A stretch of 64,000 nt of DNA from Alicyclobacillaceae bacterium (GCA_029961045.1 JASBVN010000004.1:310001-374000), one strand, 5' to 3'; shown: positions 9,294-18,829, numbered from the stretch's first letter. Translations and numbers: made by a program. Notes: a model not told the origin generated them from the letters alone.

Positions 9294-10047
9294 AATGGAC
9301 CGGGTGACCTGCGCCTTCGGCGGACTGAAGGCGGTCTCGGAAGTCAGCCTCCGGTTGGAAGCCGGCGAACTGGTGGGACTCATCGGCCCCAACGGCGCGG
9401 GCAAGACCACCGTGTTCAACCTGTTGACGGGGGTGTATCCCCCCACGGAAGGCCGGATTCTGTTCGAGGGCCGGCCGGTGTCCGGACAATCGCCCTGGCG
9501 GATTAACCACATGGGCATCGCCCGCACCTTCCAAAATATTCGCCTTTTCGGCGACATGACGGTTCTGGACAACGTGAAAATCGCCTGCCACAACCAGGTG
9601 CGGTACGGCGTGCTCTCCTCGATCCTACGGCTTCCCTCTCATTTCCGGGGCGAACGGCAGATCGAAGAACAAGCCTTGAAGTTCCTATCGCTCTTCCGGT
9701 TGGAAGAAAAGAAAGAAGAATTGGCGAAGAATTTGCCGTACGGGGAGCAGCGGCGTCTGGAGATCGCCCGGGCTCTGGCGAGCCGGCCGAAACTGCTCCT
9801 TCTCGACGAACCGGCCGCCGGGATGAATCCTCAAGAAACTCAAGATTTGATGCATCTCATCGGGTTCATCCGCAAGGAATTCTCCCTGACGATTCTCCTG
9901 ATCGAACACGACATGTCGCTGGTCATGGGGATCTGCGAACGCATTTACGTCCTCGATCACGGAACGGTGATTGCCCACGGCAGACCGGAAGAAATCCGTT
10001 CCAATCCCAAGGTGATCGAAGCCTATCTCGGGGAGGTGACCTCGTGA
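9280..10047 (+). CDS. livG: Branched-chain amino-acid ABC transporter ATPase LivG
   Basis: Cytosolic ATPase of 255 aa from the ATG at 9280, which lies 7 bases after a GGAAGGGGG ribosome binding site; an ATG at 9274 is too close to that site. Walker A is GPNGAGKTT. The signature region is degenerate (LPYGEQRRLEIARAL), as usual for LivG. Walker B is LLLLDEPAAGMNP, and the switch histidine is in LIEHDMSL. It works as a heterodimer with LivF, whose start overlaps its stop. Confidence 0.95.
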   Translation: MSLLEMDRVTCAFGGLKAVSEVSLRLEAGELVGLIGPNGAGKTTVFNLLTGVYPPTEGRILFEGRPVSGQSPWRINHMGIARTFQNIRLFGDMTVLDNVKIACHNQVRYGVLSSILRLPSHFRGERQIEEQALKFLSLFRLEEKKEELAKNLPYGEQRRLEIARALASRPKLLLLDEPAAGMNPQETQDLMHLIGFIRKEFSLTILLIEHDMSLVMGICERIYVLDHGTVIAHGRPEEIRSNPKVIEAYLGEVTS

Positions 10048-10751
10048 TGCTGCGGATCCGGGATTTGCACGTTTATTACGGGGTCATCCACGCCCTGAAG
10101 GGAGTTTCGCTGGAGGTCGAACGGGGAGAAATCGTCACCCTGATTGGAGCGAACGGCGCCGGAAAAACGACACTGCTGCGGACCATTTCGGGACTCGTGC
10201 CTCCCCGCAGCGGGGAGATCGAATTCGAAGGCCGGTCGATTTTCCGGACGCCGGCCAGAGACATTGTGCGCTTGGGCGTATCTCAAGTCCCCGAGGGGCG
10301 ACGGGTGTTCGCCACCATGAGCGTCCAGGAAAACCTGGAACTCGGCGCCTTTTTGCGCCGGGACAAGTCCGGCGTGGCGGAAGATCTGGAAAAGGTCTAC
10401 ACCCGCTTCCCCCGGCTTCGGGAACGGCGCCGCCAGCTCGCCGGAACCCTGTCCGGCGGTGAACAGCAGATGCTGGCCATCGGCCGGGCTCTCATGGCCC
10501 GCCCCCGGTTGTTGCTTTTGGACGAACCTTCCATGGGGCTTTCTCCTATACTCGTTCAAGAGATTTTCCGGATCATCCGGGAGATCAACGAAGCCGGAAC
10601 GACGATTCTCCTGGTGGAGCAAAATGCCCACATGGCCCTCTCCGTCTCCCACCGGGCCTATGTCTTAGAGACGGGGCGCATTACGCTCTCCGGGCCCTCT
10701 TCGGAACTGGCAAAAAGCGAGGAAGTGAAAAAGGCGTATCTGGGCGGTTGA
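10044..10751 (+). CDS. livF: Branched-chain amino-acid ABC transporter ATPase LivF
   Basis: Second ATPase, 235 aa. It has Walker A GANGAGKTT, the ABC signature LSGGEQQML, Walker B LLLLDEPSMGL and the switch histidine region VEQNAH. Translation probably starts at GTG 10044 or the next codon ATG, both overlapping the livG stop. It is the last gene of the operon and is followed by an intrinsic terminator. Confidence 0.95.
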   Translation: MMLRIRDLHVYYGVIHALKGVSLEVERGEIVTLIGANGAGKTTLLRTISGLVPPRSGEIEFEGRSIFRTPARDIVRLGVSQVPEGRRVFATMSVQENLELGAFLRRDKSGVAEDLEKVYTRFPRLRERRRQLAGTLSGGEQQMLAIGRALMARPRLLLLDEPSMGLSPILVQEIFRIIREINEAGTTILLVEQNAHMALSVSHRAYVLETGRITLSGPSSELAKSEEVKKAYLGG

Positions 10752-10792
10752 CGCGGCCCCGCCTTTCCGGTATCGCGCCGGCGGAGGACGGA

Positions 10793-10827
10793 CGCGGGTC
10801 GTCCCCTTGAAGGGCGACCCGTCTTTT
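10793..10827 (+). terminator. Rho-independent terminator of the first liv operon
   Basis: Hairpin with arms CGGGTCG(T)CCC and GGGCGACCCG followed by TCTTTTT, 42 bases after the livF stop. Confidence 0.85.
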
Positions 10828-10844
10828 TGATAGGATACTTGTAA

Positions 10845-10859
10845 AACGAACGTTCGGTT
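10845..10859. promoter_or_regulatory. Palindromic candidate operator upstream of the hydrolase gene
   Basis: The perfect 10-bp palindrome CGAACGTTCG (10847-10856) lies in an AT-rich stretch between the liv terminator and the hydrolase gene. Its shape recalls TetR-family operators. It is not a Bacillus LexA box, which needs a 4-base spacer between CGAAC and GTTCG. The regulator is unknown. Confidence 0.25.
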
Positions 10860-10929
10860 GGTTTTCGCCGGCAAACGGGCTCGGACCTCCCGGCGTTCGA
10901 GTTCACCAACCGGCAGGGAGGAATCGAGC

Positions 10930-11745
10930 ATGACTCCATACGCTTCCGAATACGAAGGCGTCCGGCTCCTCTCGGGCACCGTCGATGCGGCCGGTCGCAC
11001 GATGGGCGTCTATCTCTTCGGCGCCGGCGGGCTCCTCATCGATACCGGATCGAGCCGCATGATTGCGCAACTAACCCCCGTGTTGCGGACCTGGAACCTC
11101 GAACAGGCGGTCCTGACGCATTACCATGAAGACCATTCGGGCATGGGCCGCTGGTTGACCGAACACTGGAACCTGCCGGTCCTGGCGGCGGAGGCCACCC
11201 GCAGGATCGTGGCGGAAGACGCGCCGTTGCCCGATTACCGGAAGGCCGTTTGGGGTCCGAGACCCGGGTTTGAGACCCGGCCCCTGCCCGGCGTGGTGGA
11301 CGCCGGAATCTACCGGTTTCACGTCATTCCGACGCCCGGACACAGCGCCGACCACGTCTCCCTTTACGAGCCCAGGCAAGGCTGGTTATTCGCCGGCGAT
11401 TTATACGTCACCGACCATCCCCGGGTGAGCATGGCCGAAGAAGTCACGGCCGACCTGCTGGCCTCCATCCGGCGGGTTCTCGATTTAGATTTTCGGGTTT
11501 TGTTCTGTGCCCACCGGGGCGTGCTGGAGGACGGGCGGGAAGCCTTGAAGCGCAAAGCGGACTATTTGGAACGGCTTCGCGAACGGGTGTATCAACTGCG
11601 GGAGGCGGGACTGGGCGAAGAGGACATTGCGCAAACCCTGTTCCCCCAGCCGGAACCGCTGGAAATTTGGTCTTCCGGCGACTTTTCCCGCCTGAATTTG
11701 GTTCGCGCCTGTCTAAAGACGACAGGCGGCAAAACAGGACCATAA
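10930..11745 (+). CDS. Metallo-beta-lactamase-fold hydrolase
   Basis: Probable zinc hydrolase, 271 aa from the ATG at 10930 (GGGAGGAA ribosome binding site). Metal ligands are the HYHEDH motif (His64, His66, Asp68, His69), the later histidine in PTPGHSADH and the Asp in FAGDLYVTD. A C-terminal helical region resembles glyoxalase II-like or RNase Z-like lactamase proteins of unknown substrate. It stands alone on the plus strand, convergent with aroA with a 29-base gap. The substrate cannot be assigned. Confidence 0.8.
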   Translation: MTPYASEYEGVRLLSGTVDAAGRTMGVYLFGAGGLLIDTGSSRMIAQLTPVLRTWNLEQAVLTHYHEDHSGMGRWLTEHWNLPVLAAEATRRIVAEDAPLPDYRKAVWGPRPGFETRPLPGVVDAGIYRFHVIPTPGHSADHVSLYEPRQGWLFAGDLYVTDHPRVSMAEEVTADLLASIRRVLDLDFRVLFCAHRGVLEDGREALKRKADYLERLRERVYQLREAGLGEEDIAQTLFPQPEPLEIWSSGDFSRLNLVRACLKTTGGKTGP

Positions 11746-11774
11746 GTCAGGTTCGCAGCCGCAGCCTTCAGCCC

Positions 11775-13076
11775 TCAAGCCTCCGTCCGCACCCGGGCCC
11801 CGAGGTCCTCCAACAGCCCGGCAAAGCCGGGAAACGATACGTCCGCCGCTTCCCAACCTTCTACGACCGTCTCCCCTTCCGCCGCCAGGCCGGCCACGGC
11901 CATGGCCATGGCAATGCGGTGATCGCCGTGGCTGTGACACCGGGCGCCCCGCAGTCGCGAACCCCCGCGAATCACCAAGCCGTCCTCCAGTTCCCCTACG
12001 TCCGCTCCGAACTTGCGCAATTCTTCGGCGACGGTCCGGATCCGGTCGGTCTCCTTGACCCGGAGTTCCGCCGCGTCCCGAATCTCCGTCACGCCCTCCG
12101 CAAAAGCCGCCGCTACAGCGAGAATTGGAATTTCATCAATGAGTCGGGGAATGAGCTCTCCTCCGACCCGTACACCCCGAAGGGGACCCGACCGGGCGAT
12201 CAGCCGGGCGACGGGCTCTCCGGCCTGTTCGCCCCCCTGTTCCGCAGCCAGGTTCGCCCCCATCGCCCACAAGACGTCCAGCAGGCCGGTCCGCGTGGGA
12301 TTTACCCCCACGTCTTCCAGAACCACTTCGCTCTTCCGGGTGATCAGTGCCGCCACGAGGAGAAAAGCAGCCGAAGAGGGATCCCCCGGCACCCGAATGC
12401 GGCAGGGGTTCAAACGAAGGGGGCGCTCGATTTCGATAAATCCGCTCCGCCTAGACAGGGGGGCCCCGAAGGCCTGCAACATCCGTTCGGTGTGATCCCG
12501 CGAAGGGGCCGGTTCTTTGACGCCGGTGACCCCTTTGGCAAACATGCCCGCCAACAGGATGGCCGACTTCACCTGGGCACTCGCCACAGGCATTTGGTAT
12601 TTGATCGCGCGCAACCCGCCACCCCGCACGGTCAGGGGGGCCAATTCCCCGCCCCTTCGCCCGTCGATGCGGGCTCCCATGCTTCGAAGCGGCTTGACCA
12701 CCCGCTCCATGGGCCGCCGCCGGATGGAGGCATCCCCCGTCAAACATGCGTAAAAGTCCCGACCCGCCAACAGTCCCATCAACAGGCGGATCGTGGTTCC
12801 CGAATTCCCCACGTCCAGCACGTCGTCCGGCTCCCGCAACCCGTCCAAACCCTGACCGTGCACCAGCACCGCATCCCCGTCTTCCTCCACGGGAACCCCG
12901 AGGGCGCGTACGCAGGCCACGGTCCGGAGACAGTCCGCCCCGAACAAAAAACCGTCGACCCGAGTGGTCCCCTCCGCCAAGGCGCCGAACAGGACCGCTC
13001 GGTGGGAAATCGATTTGTCGCCGGGCACCCGCACCTGTCCGCGCAGGCTTTCCGCCGGTTCTACAATCAACCGCAC
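11775..13076 (-). CDS. aroA: 3-phosphoshikimate 1-carboxyvinyltransferase (EPSP synthase)
   Basis: Sixth shikimate-pathway enzyme: joins phosphoenolpyruvate to shikimate-3-phosphate. The protein is 433 aa from the GTG at 13076 (AAGGGGGG ribosome binding site 6 bases upstream). Visible motifs are VPGDKSISHRA near the N-terminus, GNSGTTIRL, RPMERVVKPL and the C-terminal DHRIAMA. It is the last gene of the aromatic supra-operon, 48 bases after tyrA, the position it has in B. subtilis (there named aroE). Confidence 0.97.
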   Translation of the reverse strand: MRLIVEPAESLRGQVRVPGDKSISHRAVLFGALAEGTTRVDGFLFGADCLRTVACVRALGVPVEEDGDAVLVHGQGLDGLREPDDVLDVGNSGTTIRLLMGLLAGRDFYACLTGDASIRRRPMERVVKPLRSMGARIDGRRGGELAPLTVRGGGLRAIKYQMPVASAQVKSAILLAGMFAKGVTGVKEPAPSRDHTERMLQAFGAPLSRRSGFIEIERPLRLNPCRIRVPGDPSSAAFLLVAALITRKSEVVLEDVGVNPTRTGLLDVLWAMGANLAAEQGGEQAGEPVARLIARSGPLRGVRVGGELIPRLIDEIPILAVAAAFAEGVTEIRDAAELRVKETDRIRTVAEELRKFGADVGELEDGLVIRGGSRLRGARCHSHGDHRIAMAMAVAGLAAEGETVVEGWEAADVSFPGFAGLLEDLGARVRTEA

Positions 13077-13124
13077 CGCCGTCCCCCCTTTCACCACGCA
13101 AAGACGCTCGGGTGCCCTGCCCTT

Positions 13125-14252
13125 TCACAGACGAACGTGGACCCGGTAACCGCGGGACTCCAGAAGGGACACCGCCTCGTCCCGTTCTCCCTCGTCTCCG
13201 AACGTCAAAATCAATTGACCGATGTCCTCTTCCCGGCTTTCCAGAATACCGATATTCCGCAAGCCGATGCCTTCGTCGGCCAACAACGTGGCGATCCGGC
13301 CGATAATTCCCGTCTCATCCGGCACATCCACCGTACACTGGTACACCGGACGAATCGCGCCGCGCCCGCGCACCGGGAGGGAATCCCGCCAATCCGCTGC
13401 ACGGCGGAAAAAGGATTCCAGGGCTTCCCCGTCCTTCCGATCGATCCAATCCAAAATCACGCCGATTTGCTCGCGCCACCTCTCCAAGAGGGGACGCAGT
13501 TCGTCTCCGTTGGTCAACAGAATATCCCGCCACATGACCGGATGTCCCGATGCCACTCGGGTCACATCCCGAAACCCTCCGGCGGCCAGAACCGGATACA
13601 GCGGATCGGTGTCCTCCAGCGCCGCCACCTGATCCACCAGCTGGGCGGCCACCACGTGGGGCAGGTGGCTGACGGCCGCCACCAGGCGGTCGTGCCGCTC
13701 CGGATCGAGCAACAACACCTGGGCGCCGGTCGCCGATACCAGCGCCCGAGCCCGCTCGACCGCTTCGGGATTTTCCCCTTCCCGGGGCGTCAACACATAG
13801 ACGGCGTTTTCGAACAACCGGGGAGAAGCGGCCCGGATGCCCGACTTCTCCGAACCGGCCATCGGATGGCCACCGATAAAATAGACGTCCTTCGGCAGCA
13901 AACTTCCGGCCGTCCGGCAAATTTCCCGCTTGGTGCTGCCTACGTCGGTGATCAAACACCCCTTCGCCAGCGGAATCCCCGCCAACTCCCGAAGTAAGAT
14001 CAGGGACTGCCGAACCGGAACCGCCAACACGACGGCATCCGCCTCCCCCACGGCCTCTCGCAATGGAAGAGCGCGGTCGACCGCTCCCAGTTCCAAGGCC
14101 GCCCGAAGATGATCCGGTTGGGAATCCACCCCGACGATCTCTCCGGCGATCTCCGCCCGCCGCCACGCCAAGGCCAATGATCCCCCGATCAAGCCGCATC
14201 CCACTACAGCGATTCGGCCGAAGTGCCGCGCCTCCGCCGTTCCCTCCGTCAC
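13125..14252 (-). CDS. tyrA: Prephenate dehydrogenase with C-terminal ACT domain
   Basis: Oxidative decarboxylation of prephenate to 4-hydroxyphenylpyruvate for tyrosine synthesis. The GTG at 14252 overlaps the trpA stop by four bases (GTGA), giving 375 aa; the reading frame stays open much further upstream only because of high GC. The NAD-binding glycine motif GCGLIGGS is near residues 19-26, followed by VGSTK and GGHPMAGSEKSG in the dehydrogenase domain. The last 70 residues (VDVPDETGIIGRIATLL) form an ACT domain, probably for feedback by tyrosine. hisC, which sits between trpA and tyrA in B. subtilis, is absent. Confidence 0.96.
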   Translation of the reverse strand: MTEGTAEARHFGRIAVVGCGLIGGSLALAWRRAEIAGEIVGVDSQPDHLRAALELGAVDRALPLREAVGEADAVVLAVPVRQSLILLRELAGIPLAKGCLITDVGSTKREICRTAGSLLPKDVYFIGGHPMAGSEKSGIRAASPRLFENAVYVLTPREGENPEAVERARALVSATGAQVLLLDPERHDRLVAAVSHLPHVVAAQLVDQVAALEDTDPLYPVLAAGGFRDVTRVASGHPVMWRDILLTNGDELRPLLERWREQIGVILDWIDRKDGEALESFFRRAADWRDSLPVRGRGAIRPVYQCTVDVPDETGIIGRIATLLADEGIGLRNIGILESREEDIGQLILTFGDEGERDEAVSLLESRGYRVHVRL

Positions 14253-15085
14253 GGTTTCGGCACCCCTTCTTCCGGCTTGCGCAACACCGACGCAAGAGAC
14301 CGGGCGAAGGATTCCAATTCGTCGAGGATCGTTCCCTCGTCGGCCCCCGGTTGGGAGAGGGCGGCCAGTCGCTTGACCAGCGCGCTCCCCACAATGACGG
14401 CATCCGCACTCCGGGCCGCTTCGGCGGCGGTCTCCGGGGAGCCGATGCCGAATCCCACGCCCACCGGCAGTGAGGTGTGGCGCCGAATTTCCTCCAGCAA
14501 AGCCGACAGGCTCGCCGGCAACCGTTCCCGCACCCCCGTCACGCCGGTAGTGGACACCGCGTAGACAAACCCTCTCGCGGATCGGCAGATCGCGGCGATG
14601 CGATCCCGGCTGGTCGGCGCCACGAGCGGCACCAGCGCAAGCCCCTCGGCGTCGGCGGCCTCTCGCAGCGGCCCCGCCTCTTCCACCGGCAAATCCGGAA
14701 CGATCAACCCGGCGTATCCCGAGCGCCGGAGGTCGCGACAAAACGCCGCCCATCCCCAGCGGTAAACCGGATTGGCGTAGGTGAACGCAATCAGCGGCAC
14801 CCCTCCTGCCACCCGCACGAGTTCCGGCCCGAGGTCGAACAGATCCGGCAAGCGGAACCCCGCCCGCAACGCCCGTTCCGAGGCCGCCTGAATCGTCGGT
14901 CCGTCCGCGAGGGGATCCGAGTACGGCACCCCGATCTCCAGAGCATCGGCTCCGGCCCGAACGAGCCTCTCCACCGCCTGAACCGTGATGCGGGGAGAAG
15001 GGTCCCACGCCGTAATATAAGGAATGAACGCCTTTTCCCCCGCCGCGCGGCGCGCCTCGAGCACTTCCTGCAAACGCGTTTTCAA
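14249..15085 (-). CDS. trpA: Tryptophan synthase alpha subunit
   Basis: Cleaves indole-3-glycerol phosphate to indole, which is channelled to TrpB. The protein is 278 aa, with the catalytic Glu in [16 protein letters not shown] and the conserved [11 protein letters not shown] and VSTTGVTG phosphate-site segments. Its start overlaps the trpB stop by four bases and its stop overlaps the tyrA start. Confidence 0.97.
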   Translation of the reverse strand: MKTRLQEVLEARRAAGEKAFIPYITAWDPSPRITVQAVERLVRAGADALEIGVPYSDPLADGPTIQAASERALRAGFRLPDLFDLGPELVRVAGGVPLIAFTYANPVYRWGWAAFCRDLRRSGYAGLIVPDLPVEEAGPLREAADAEGLALVPLVAPTSRDRIAAICRSARGFVYAVSTTGVTGVRERLPASLSALLEEIRRHTSLPVGVGFGIGSPETAAEAARSADAVIVGSALVKRLAALSQPGADEGTILDELESFARSLASVLRKPEEGVPKP

Positions 15086-16284
15086 GCCGGGTCACCTCCG
15101 GGATTCAAGCCGAGCCGCATCACCGTCTCCACATCCTTGTCGCCCCGCCCCGAAAGGCTCACCAAAATCACCTGTCCGGGATCCATTTGGCGGGCCAACT
15201 CCACGGCGTAGGCCACGGCGTGGGCGCTTTCGAGGGCCGGAATGATGCCTTCCAGCTTGGCCAGCAAATAAAAGGCCTCTACGGCCTGCTGATCGGTGAC
15301 ACCGACGTACTGCACGCGGCCGGTCTCGTACAAATAGGCATGTTCCGGCCCGACGCCCGGATAGTCGAGCCCGGCGGAAATGGAATGGGCGGGACGGACC
15401 TGCCCGTATTCATCCTGTAACAAATAAGTAAACATCCCGTGCAGAATCCCGGGCTTGCCCCCCTGCAGGGCCGCCGCGTGAAGCCCCGTGGCCAGGCCCT
15501 TTCCGGCCGCCTCCACCCCGACCAACCGGACCTGGTCGTGCTCCAGAAACGGATAAAAGATGCCCATGGCGTTGCTTCCGCCGCCGACGCACGCCACGAC
15601 GGCGTCCGGAAGGCGACCCGCCTTCTCAAACAATTGGCTTTTCGCCTCGTCTCCAATCACCCGTTGGAAGTTGCGGACGATCAGGGGATAAGGATGCGGT
15701 CCGCCCACCGTGCCCAGGACATAAAACGTATCTTCCACGTGTTCCACCCAATGCCGGATCGCCTCGTTCATGGCGTCCTTCAGAGTGGCGCTGCCCGACC
15801 GAACCGGAACCACCTCCGCCCCCAACAGTTTCATCCGGAAGACGTTGAGGGCTTGGCGCCGGGTGTCCTCTTCCCCCATGAAGACCGTGCATTCCAGTCC
15901 GAGACGGGCGGCCACCGTCGCCGTAGCCACCCCGTGCTGCCCCGCTCCGGTCTCCGCGATCACCCGTTTCTTGCCGGAGTATCGGGCTAAAAGGCCTTGT
16001 CCAATGGTGTTGTTGATCTTATGGGCACCGGTGTGGGTCAGATCTTCCCGCTTCAGCCAGATCTGCGCCCCTCCGGCATGTTCCGTCAGCCGTTCGGCAA
16101 AATACAGCGGGGTCGGCCTGCCCGCGTAATCCGCCAGAAACCGCTTGAGGTCGCGCCGAAAATTCTCGTCTTCGGCCCAACGGAAATAATCCCTCTCCAA
16201 GGCGTGAAGGGCGGACATCAGGGTCTCGGGCACGTACTGGCCTCCGAACCGTCCGAACCGCCCCCGCTCATCGGGTAGCGCCAT
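15082..16284 (-). CDS. trpB: Tryptophan synthase beta subunit
   Basis: Pyridoxal-phosphate enzyme joining indole and serine, 400 aa. The PLP lysine is in HTGAHKINN, followed by [13 protein letters not shown]; the phosphate-binding GGGSNAMG and the GRGDKD segment near the C-terminus are present. It is a TrpB1-type protein, the partner of TrpA. It overlaps trpF by 17 bases at its start. Confidence 0.98.
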   Translation of the reverse strand: MALPDERGRFGRFGGQYVPETLMSALHALERDYFRWAEDENFRRDLKRFLADYAGRPTPLYFAERLTEHAGGAQIWLKREDLTHTGAHKINNTIGQGLLARYSGKKRVIAETGAGQHGVATATVAARLGLECTVFMGEEDTRRQALNVFRMKLLGAEVVPVRSGSATLKDAMNEAIRHWVEHVEDTFYVLGTVGGPHPYPLIVRNFQRVIGDEAKSQLFEKAGRLPDAVVACVGGGSNAMGIFYPFLEHDQVRLVGVEAAGKGLATGLHAAALQGGKPGILHGMFTYLLQDEYGQVRPAHSISAGLDYPGVGPEHAYLYETGRVQYVGVTDQQAVEAFYLLAKLEGIIPALESAHAVAYAVELARQMDPGQVILVSLSGRGDKDVETVMRLGLNPGGDPA

Positions 16285-16909
16285 CCCATTCCCTCACCTT
16301 TCTCACAAAATCCTTGAGTTTCCCGGCGTCTTTCACTCCGGGACAACCCGATTCAATCCCGGAAGACACGTCGACCCCGTCGGGCCGGTACGACATCAAT
16401 AACGATTCGACATTCTCCCCGTTGAGTCCTCCGGCAACCCACAAAAAAATCCCTTCGGCGCAGGCGCGCCATTCGGGAATCCGCCTCCACTCGAACGTTC
16501 GGCCCCGTCCGCCTCGCTGTCCCGCCACCCCGGCGTCGAGCAACACCGCGTCCACGGCGTTTCGGTACCGCAACACCTCTTCCGGGCGGTTTTCGACGGC
16601 GGAAAAGGCCTTGACCACAAAAAGCCCCGTTTCCCGAAGCCGCCGGCAAACTTCGGGGGATTCCGCGCCGTGCAGCTGGACTCCGTCCAATCCCGCGACC
16701 CGGACGATCTCTAGAATCCGTTCCGGAGTTTCGTCGACGAACACGCCCATACACCGTTTGGTGGTCAAACGCCGGAGCTCCGCCGCCCGTTCGGCCTCGA
16801 TCCGCCGCCGGCTTTCGGCCAATACGAAACCCAGCCAATCGACGTCCTCGGCCTCCGCCGCCCGCACGTCCTCCGCCCGGGTGAACCCGCAGGCCTTAAT
16901 GACCGTCAT
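16268..16909 (-). CDS. trpF: Phosphoribosylanthranilate isomerase
   Basis: TIM-barrel isomerase of tryptophan synthesis, 213 aa. The catalytic Cys is in [10 protein letters not shown] at the N-terminus and the general-acid Asp in [12 protein letters not shown]. The [10 protein letters not shown] phosphate-binding loop and the GVDVSSGIE motif near the C-terminus are typical. It overlaps trpC by four bases and trpB by 17. Confidence 0.96.
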   Translation of the reverse strand: MTVIKACGFTRAEDVRAAEAEDVDWLGFVLAESRRRIEAERAAELRRLTTKRCMGVFVDETPERILEIVRVAGLDGVQLHGAESPEVCRRLRETGLFVVKAFSAVENRPEEVLRYRNAVDAVLLDAGVAGQRGGRGRTFEWRRIPEWRACAEGIFLWVAGGLNGENVESLLMSYRPDGVDVSSGIESGCPGVKDAGKLKDFVRKVREWDGATR

Positions 16910-17703
16910 CGCCCGCCCACGAGGGCTTCGATCCCCCGAGCCACATCCCTTTGACGCATGAGGCTCTCTCCGACGAGAACCGCCCCGGCTCCGGCCCGCC
17001 GCACCCGAACCACGTCTTCGGCGGTGAAAAGGCCGCTCTCGCTCACCAACAGCGCCCCGGCCGGCGCCCGTTTCGCCAGCCGTTCCGTGACGCCCAGATC
17101 CACCTCAAAGGTTCGCAAATCCCGATTGTTGATCCCGATGGTGGTGGCTCCCGCTTCAGCGGCCCGAGCCATTTCTTCCTCGGTATGCACCTCCACCAAG
17201 GCCGTCATGCCGAGTTCCTCCACTTCCGCGATCAACCGGCGCAACCGCTCGCCGGGCAAAATGGCGGCGATGAGCAACACCGCGTCCGCCCCGAGGCACC
17301 GGGACTCCCACACTTGCCGTTCCTCCAGGATAAAGTCTTTTCTCAACAGCGGCACCGAAACCGCTTCGCGAATTTGCCGCAAAAAATCGGGATGACCTTG
17401 AAAAAATTCCCGGTCCGTCAAGACGGAAATGCAGTCCGTTCCCCCCGCTTCGTACCCCCGCGCGATCTCCACCGGTTCAAAATCCGGCCGGATCAGACCT
17501 TTAGAGGGGGAAGCTTTCTTGACTTCGGCAATCAGCCCAACGCCGGCCCCGTTCCGGCGTTGGGCCGCCCCCCGTTCGAGCGCCGTCCGAAAGTCGCGCA
17601 CCGGAGGCGCTCCGGCCAGGCGCCGGGACCACACCCGGAAATCCGATTCCAATTCTTCTAACTCTTTCACTTTCCGTGCTACGATTCGTTCCAGAATCGT
17701 CAT
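16906..17703 (-). CDS. trpC: Indole-3-glycerol phosphate synthase
   Basis: Closes the indole ring of tryptophan. The ATG at 17703 overlaps the trpD stop (ATGA), giving 265 aa; the longer open frame is not used. Conserved segments are IAEVKKASPSKG, LTDREFFQG, LLRKDFI, GINNRDL and VSESGL, which hold the catalytic Lys and Glu residues. Confidence 0.97.
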   Translation of the reverse strand: MTILERIVARKVKELEELESDFRVWSRRLAGAPPVRDFRTALERGAAQRRNGAGVGLIAEVKKASPSKGLIRPDFEPVEIARGYEAGGTDCISVLTDREFFQGHPDFLRQIREAVSVPLLRKDFILEERQVWESRCLGADAVLLIAAILPGERLRRLIAEVEELGMTALVEVHTEEEMARAAEAGATTIGINNRDLRTFEVDLGVTERLAKRAPAGALLVSESGLFTAEDVVRVRRAGAGAVLVGESLMRQRDVARGIEALVGGR

Positions 17704-18758
17704 CCCGTCACCCTGCCTTCCACCGCAGCCCGAGCACGCAAACGCACCAGGGCACGGGTGGTTTCCACCAGTTGTTCCAATACCCTTTTGGCCTGTCCGC
17801 CATCGACGGCCGACGCCGCCCGCGCCACCCCTTCCCGGATCGAGGGGCTCAAACCGGCCACATACAGCGCCGCTCCGGCGTTCAGAAGCACGATGTCCCG
17901 CGCCGCGCCCCGCCTTCCCTCCAGCACCTCCCGGATGATCCGGGCATTTTGCTCCGCATCTCCTCCGGCCACCGCTTCCACGGGGGAGCGGGTCAAGCCC
18001 GCGTCTTCGGGCGTCAATTCGTACGTGTACACTTCGCCCTCCCGCACTTCGGCCACCATGCTCGGCCCGGCAACCGTCAGTTCGTCCAGGCCGTCCTCCT
18101 TGCCGTGTACGACCAAGGCGTGGCGCGTTCCCAACCGCAACAACACTCTGGCGGTTTTCTCCACCAAATCGGCCGAATAGGTCCCGAGCAATTGGCATCG
18201 CGCTCCCGCCGGGTTCGTCAGGGGCCCCAGAATGTTGAACACCGTGCGGAACCCCAGCTCCCGCCTCGGCGCCATCGCGTGTTTCATCGCCCCGTGGTAA
18301 CTAGGGGCAAAGAGAAAACAAAGGCCGACCTCCTTCAGGCAACGGGCCGCCTCTTCCGGAGTCAAGTCGACCTCCACCCCGAGGGCCGCCAGGACGTCGG
18401 CGCTGCCGCTCCGGCTCGAAACGCCGCGATTGCCGTGTTTGGCCACCCGCGCCCCCGCCGCCGCCGCGACGATCGCCGCCGCCGTGGAGACATTGAAGGT
18501 ACGAGCTCCGTCGCCGCCCGTACCGCACGTGTCGATCACCTCATCCCCCTCTACCGGCAGCTTGAGGGCGAATTTGCGCATCGCTCTCGCAAATCCGGCG
18601 ATTTCCGGAACCTGTTCTCCTTTCATTTTTAGGGCGGTCAGGAATGCCCCGATCTGGGCGTGTGTCGCCTCTCCTCGCATGACCGCCTCCATCGCCCGCT
18701 GGGCGTCTTCCTCCGACAGATGCTGCCCGTTGACCAATTGTTCGAGCACGTCCCTCAT
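17700..18758 (-). CDS. trpD: Anthranilate phosphoribosyltransferase
   Basis: Transfers phosphoribose to anthranilate, 352 aa. The PRPP-binding loop is CGTGGDG (78-84), followed by NVSTA and KHGNRGVSS. It is the first trp gene here; trpE and trpG are not present between aroH and trpD (70-base gap), so anthranilate must come from genes elsewhere. The ribosome binding site (AGGAG, 18773-18769) and the start codon are embedded in a row of GAG triplets, a probable TRAP target. Confidence 0.97.
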   Translation of the reverse strand: MRDVLEQLVNGQHLSEEDAQRAMEAVMRGEATHAQIGAFLTALKMKGEQVPEIAGFARAMRKFALKLPVEGDEVIDTCGTGGDGARTFNVSTAAAIVAAAAGARVAKHGNRGVSSRSGSADVLAALGVEVDLTPEEAARCLKEVGLCFLFAPSYHGAMKHAMAPRRELGFRTVFNILGPLTNPAGARCQLLGTYSADLVEKTARVLLRLGTRHALVVHGKEDGLDELTVAGPSMVAEVREGEVYTYELTPEDAGLTRSPVEAVAGGDAEQNARIIREVLEGRRGAARDIVLLNAGAALYVAGLSPSIREGVARAASAVDGGQAKRVLEQLVETTRALVRLRARAAVEGRVTG

Positions 18759-18829
18759 CTCGTCTCCACTCCTCGTCGCCTTTTCTCCGAATTCCTCGTC
18801 TCCACTCCGCTCCGGACGGCTCGAATCTC
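18754..18829 (-). promoter_or_regulatory. TRAP-binding site overlapping the trpD ribosome binding site and start
   Basis: On the minus strand GAG triplets begin at 18829, 18822, 18812, 18807, 18802, 18797, 18787, 18774, 18771, 18766, 18761 and 18756. Two runs have exact 5-base periodicity, that is GAG with 2-base spacers (18812-18797 and 18771-18756). TRAP, an 11-subunit ring, is known to bind 9-11 (G/U)AG repeats with 2-3 base spacers. The second run covers the trpD Shine-Dalgarno sequence and ATG, so tryptophan-loaded TRAP would block translation initiation, as it does for B. subtilis trpG. TRAP (mtrB) is encoded at 51 kb. Confidence 0.85.

Noticed and set aside
11711-11731. Perfect 7-bp hairpin GCCTGTC/GACAGGC near the end of the hydrolase gene
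   Set aside because: Inside the coding sequence and no T tract on either strand.
11667-13997. 776-aa plus-strand open frame opposite aroA and tyrA
   Set aside because: Antisense shadow of two certain enzymes in high-GC DNA; no recognisable domain.
13125-15095. Apparent tyrA fusion of 656 aa extending through trpA
   Set aside because: The upstream part is another frame of trpA; tyrA has a GTGA overlap start at 14252 and normal family length from there.
16906-18198. Extended trpC frame of 430 aa
   Set aside because: The extra N-terminal 165 residues are the alternative frame of trpD; ATGA overlap at 17703 gives a normal 265-aa enzyme.
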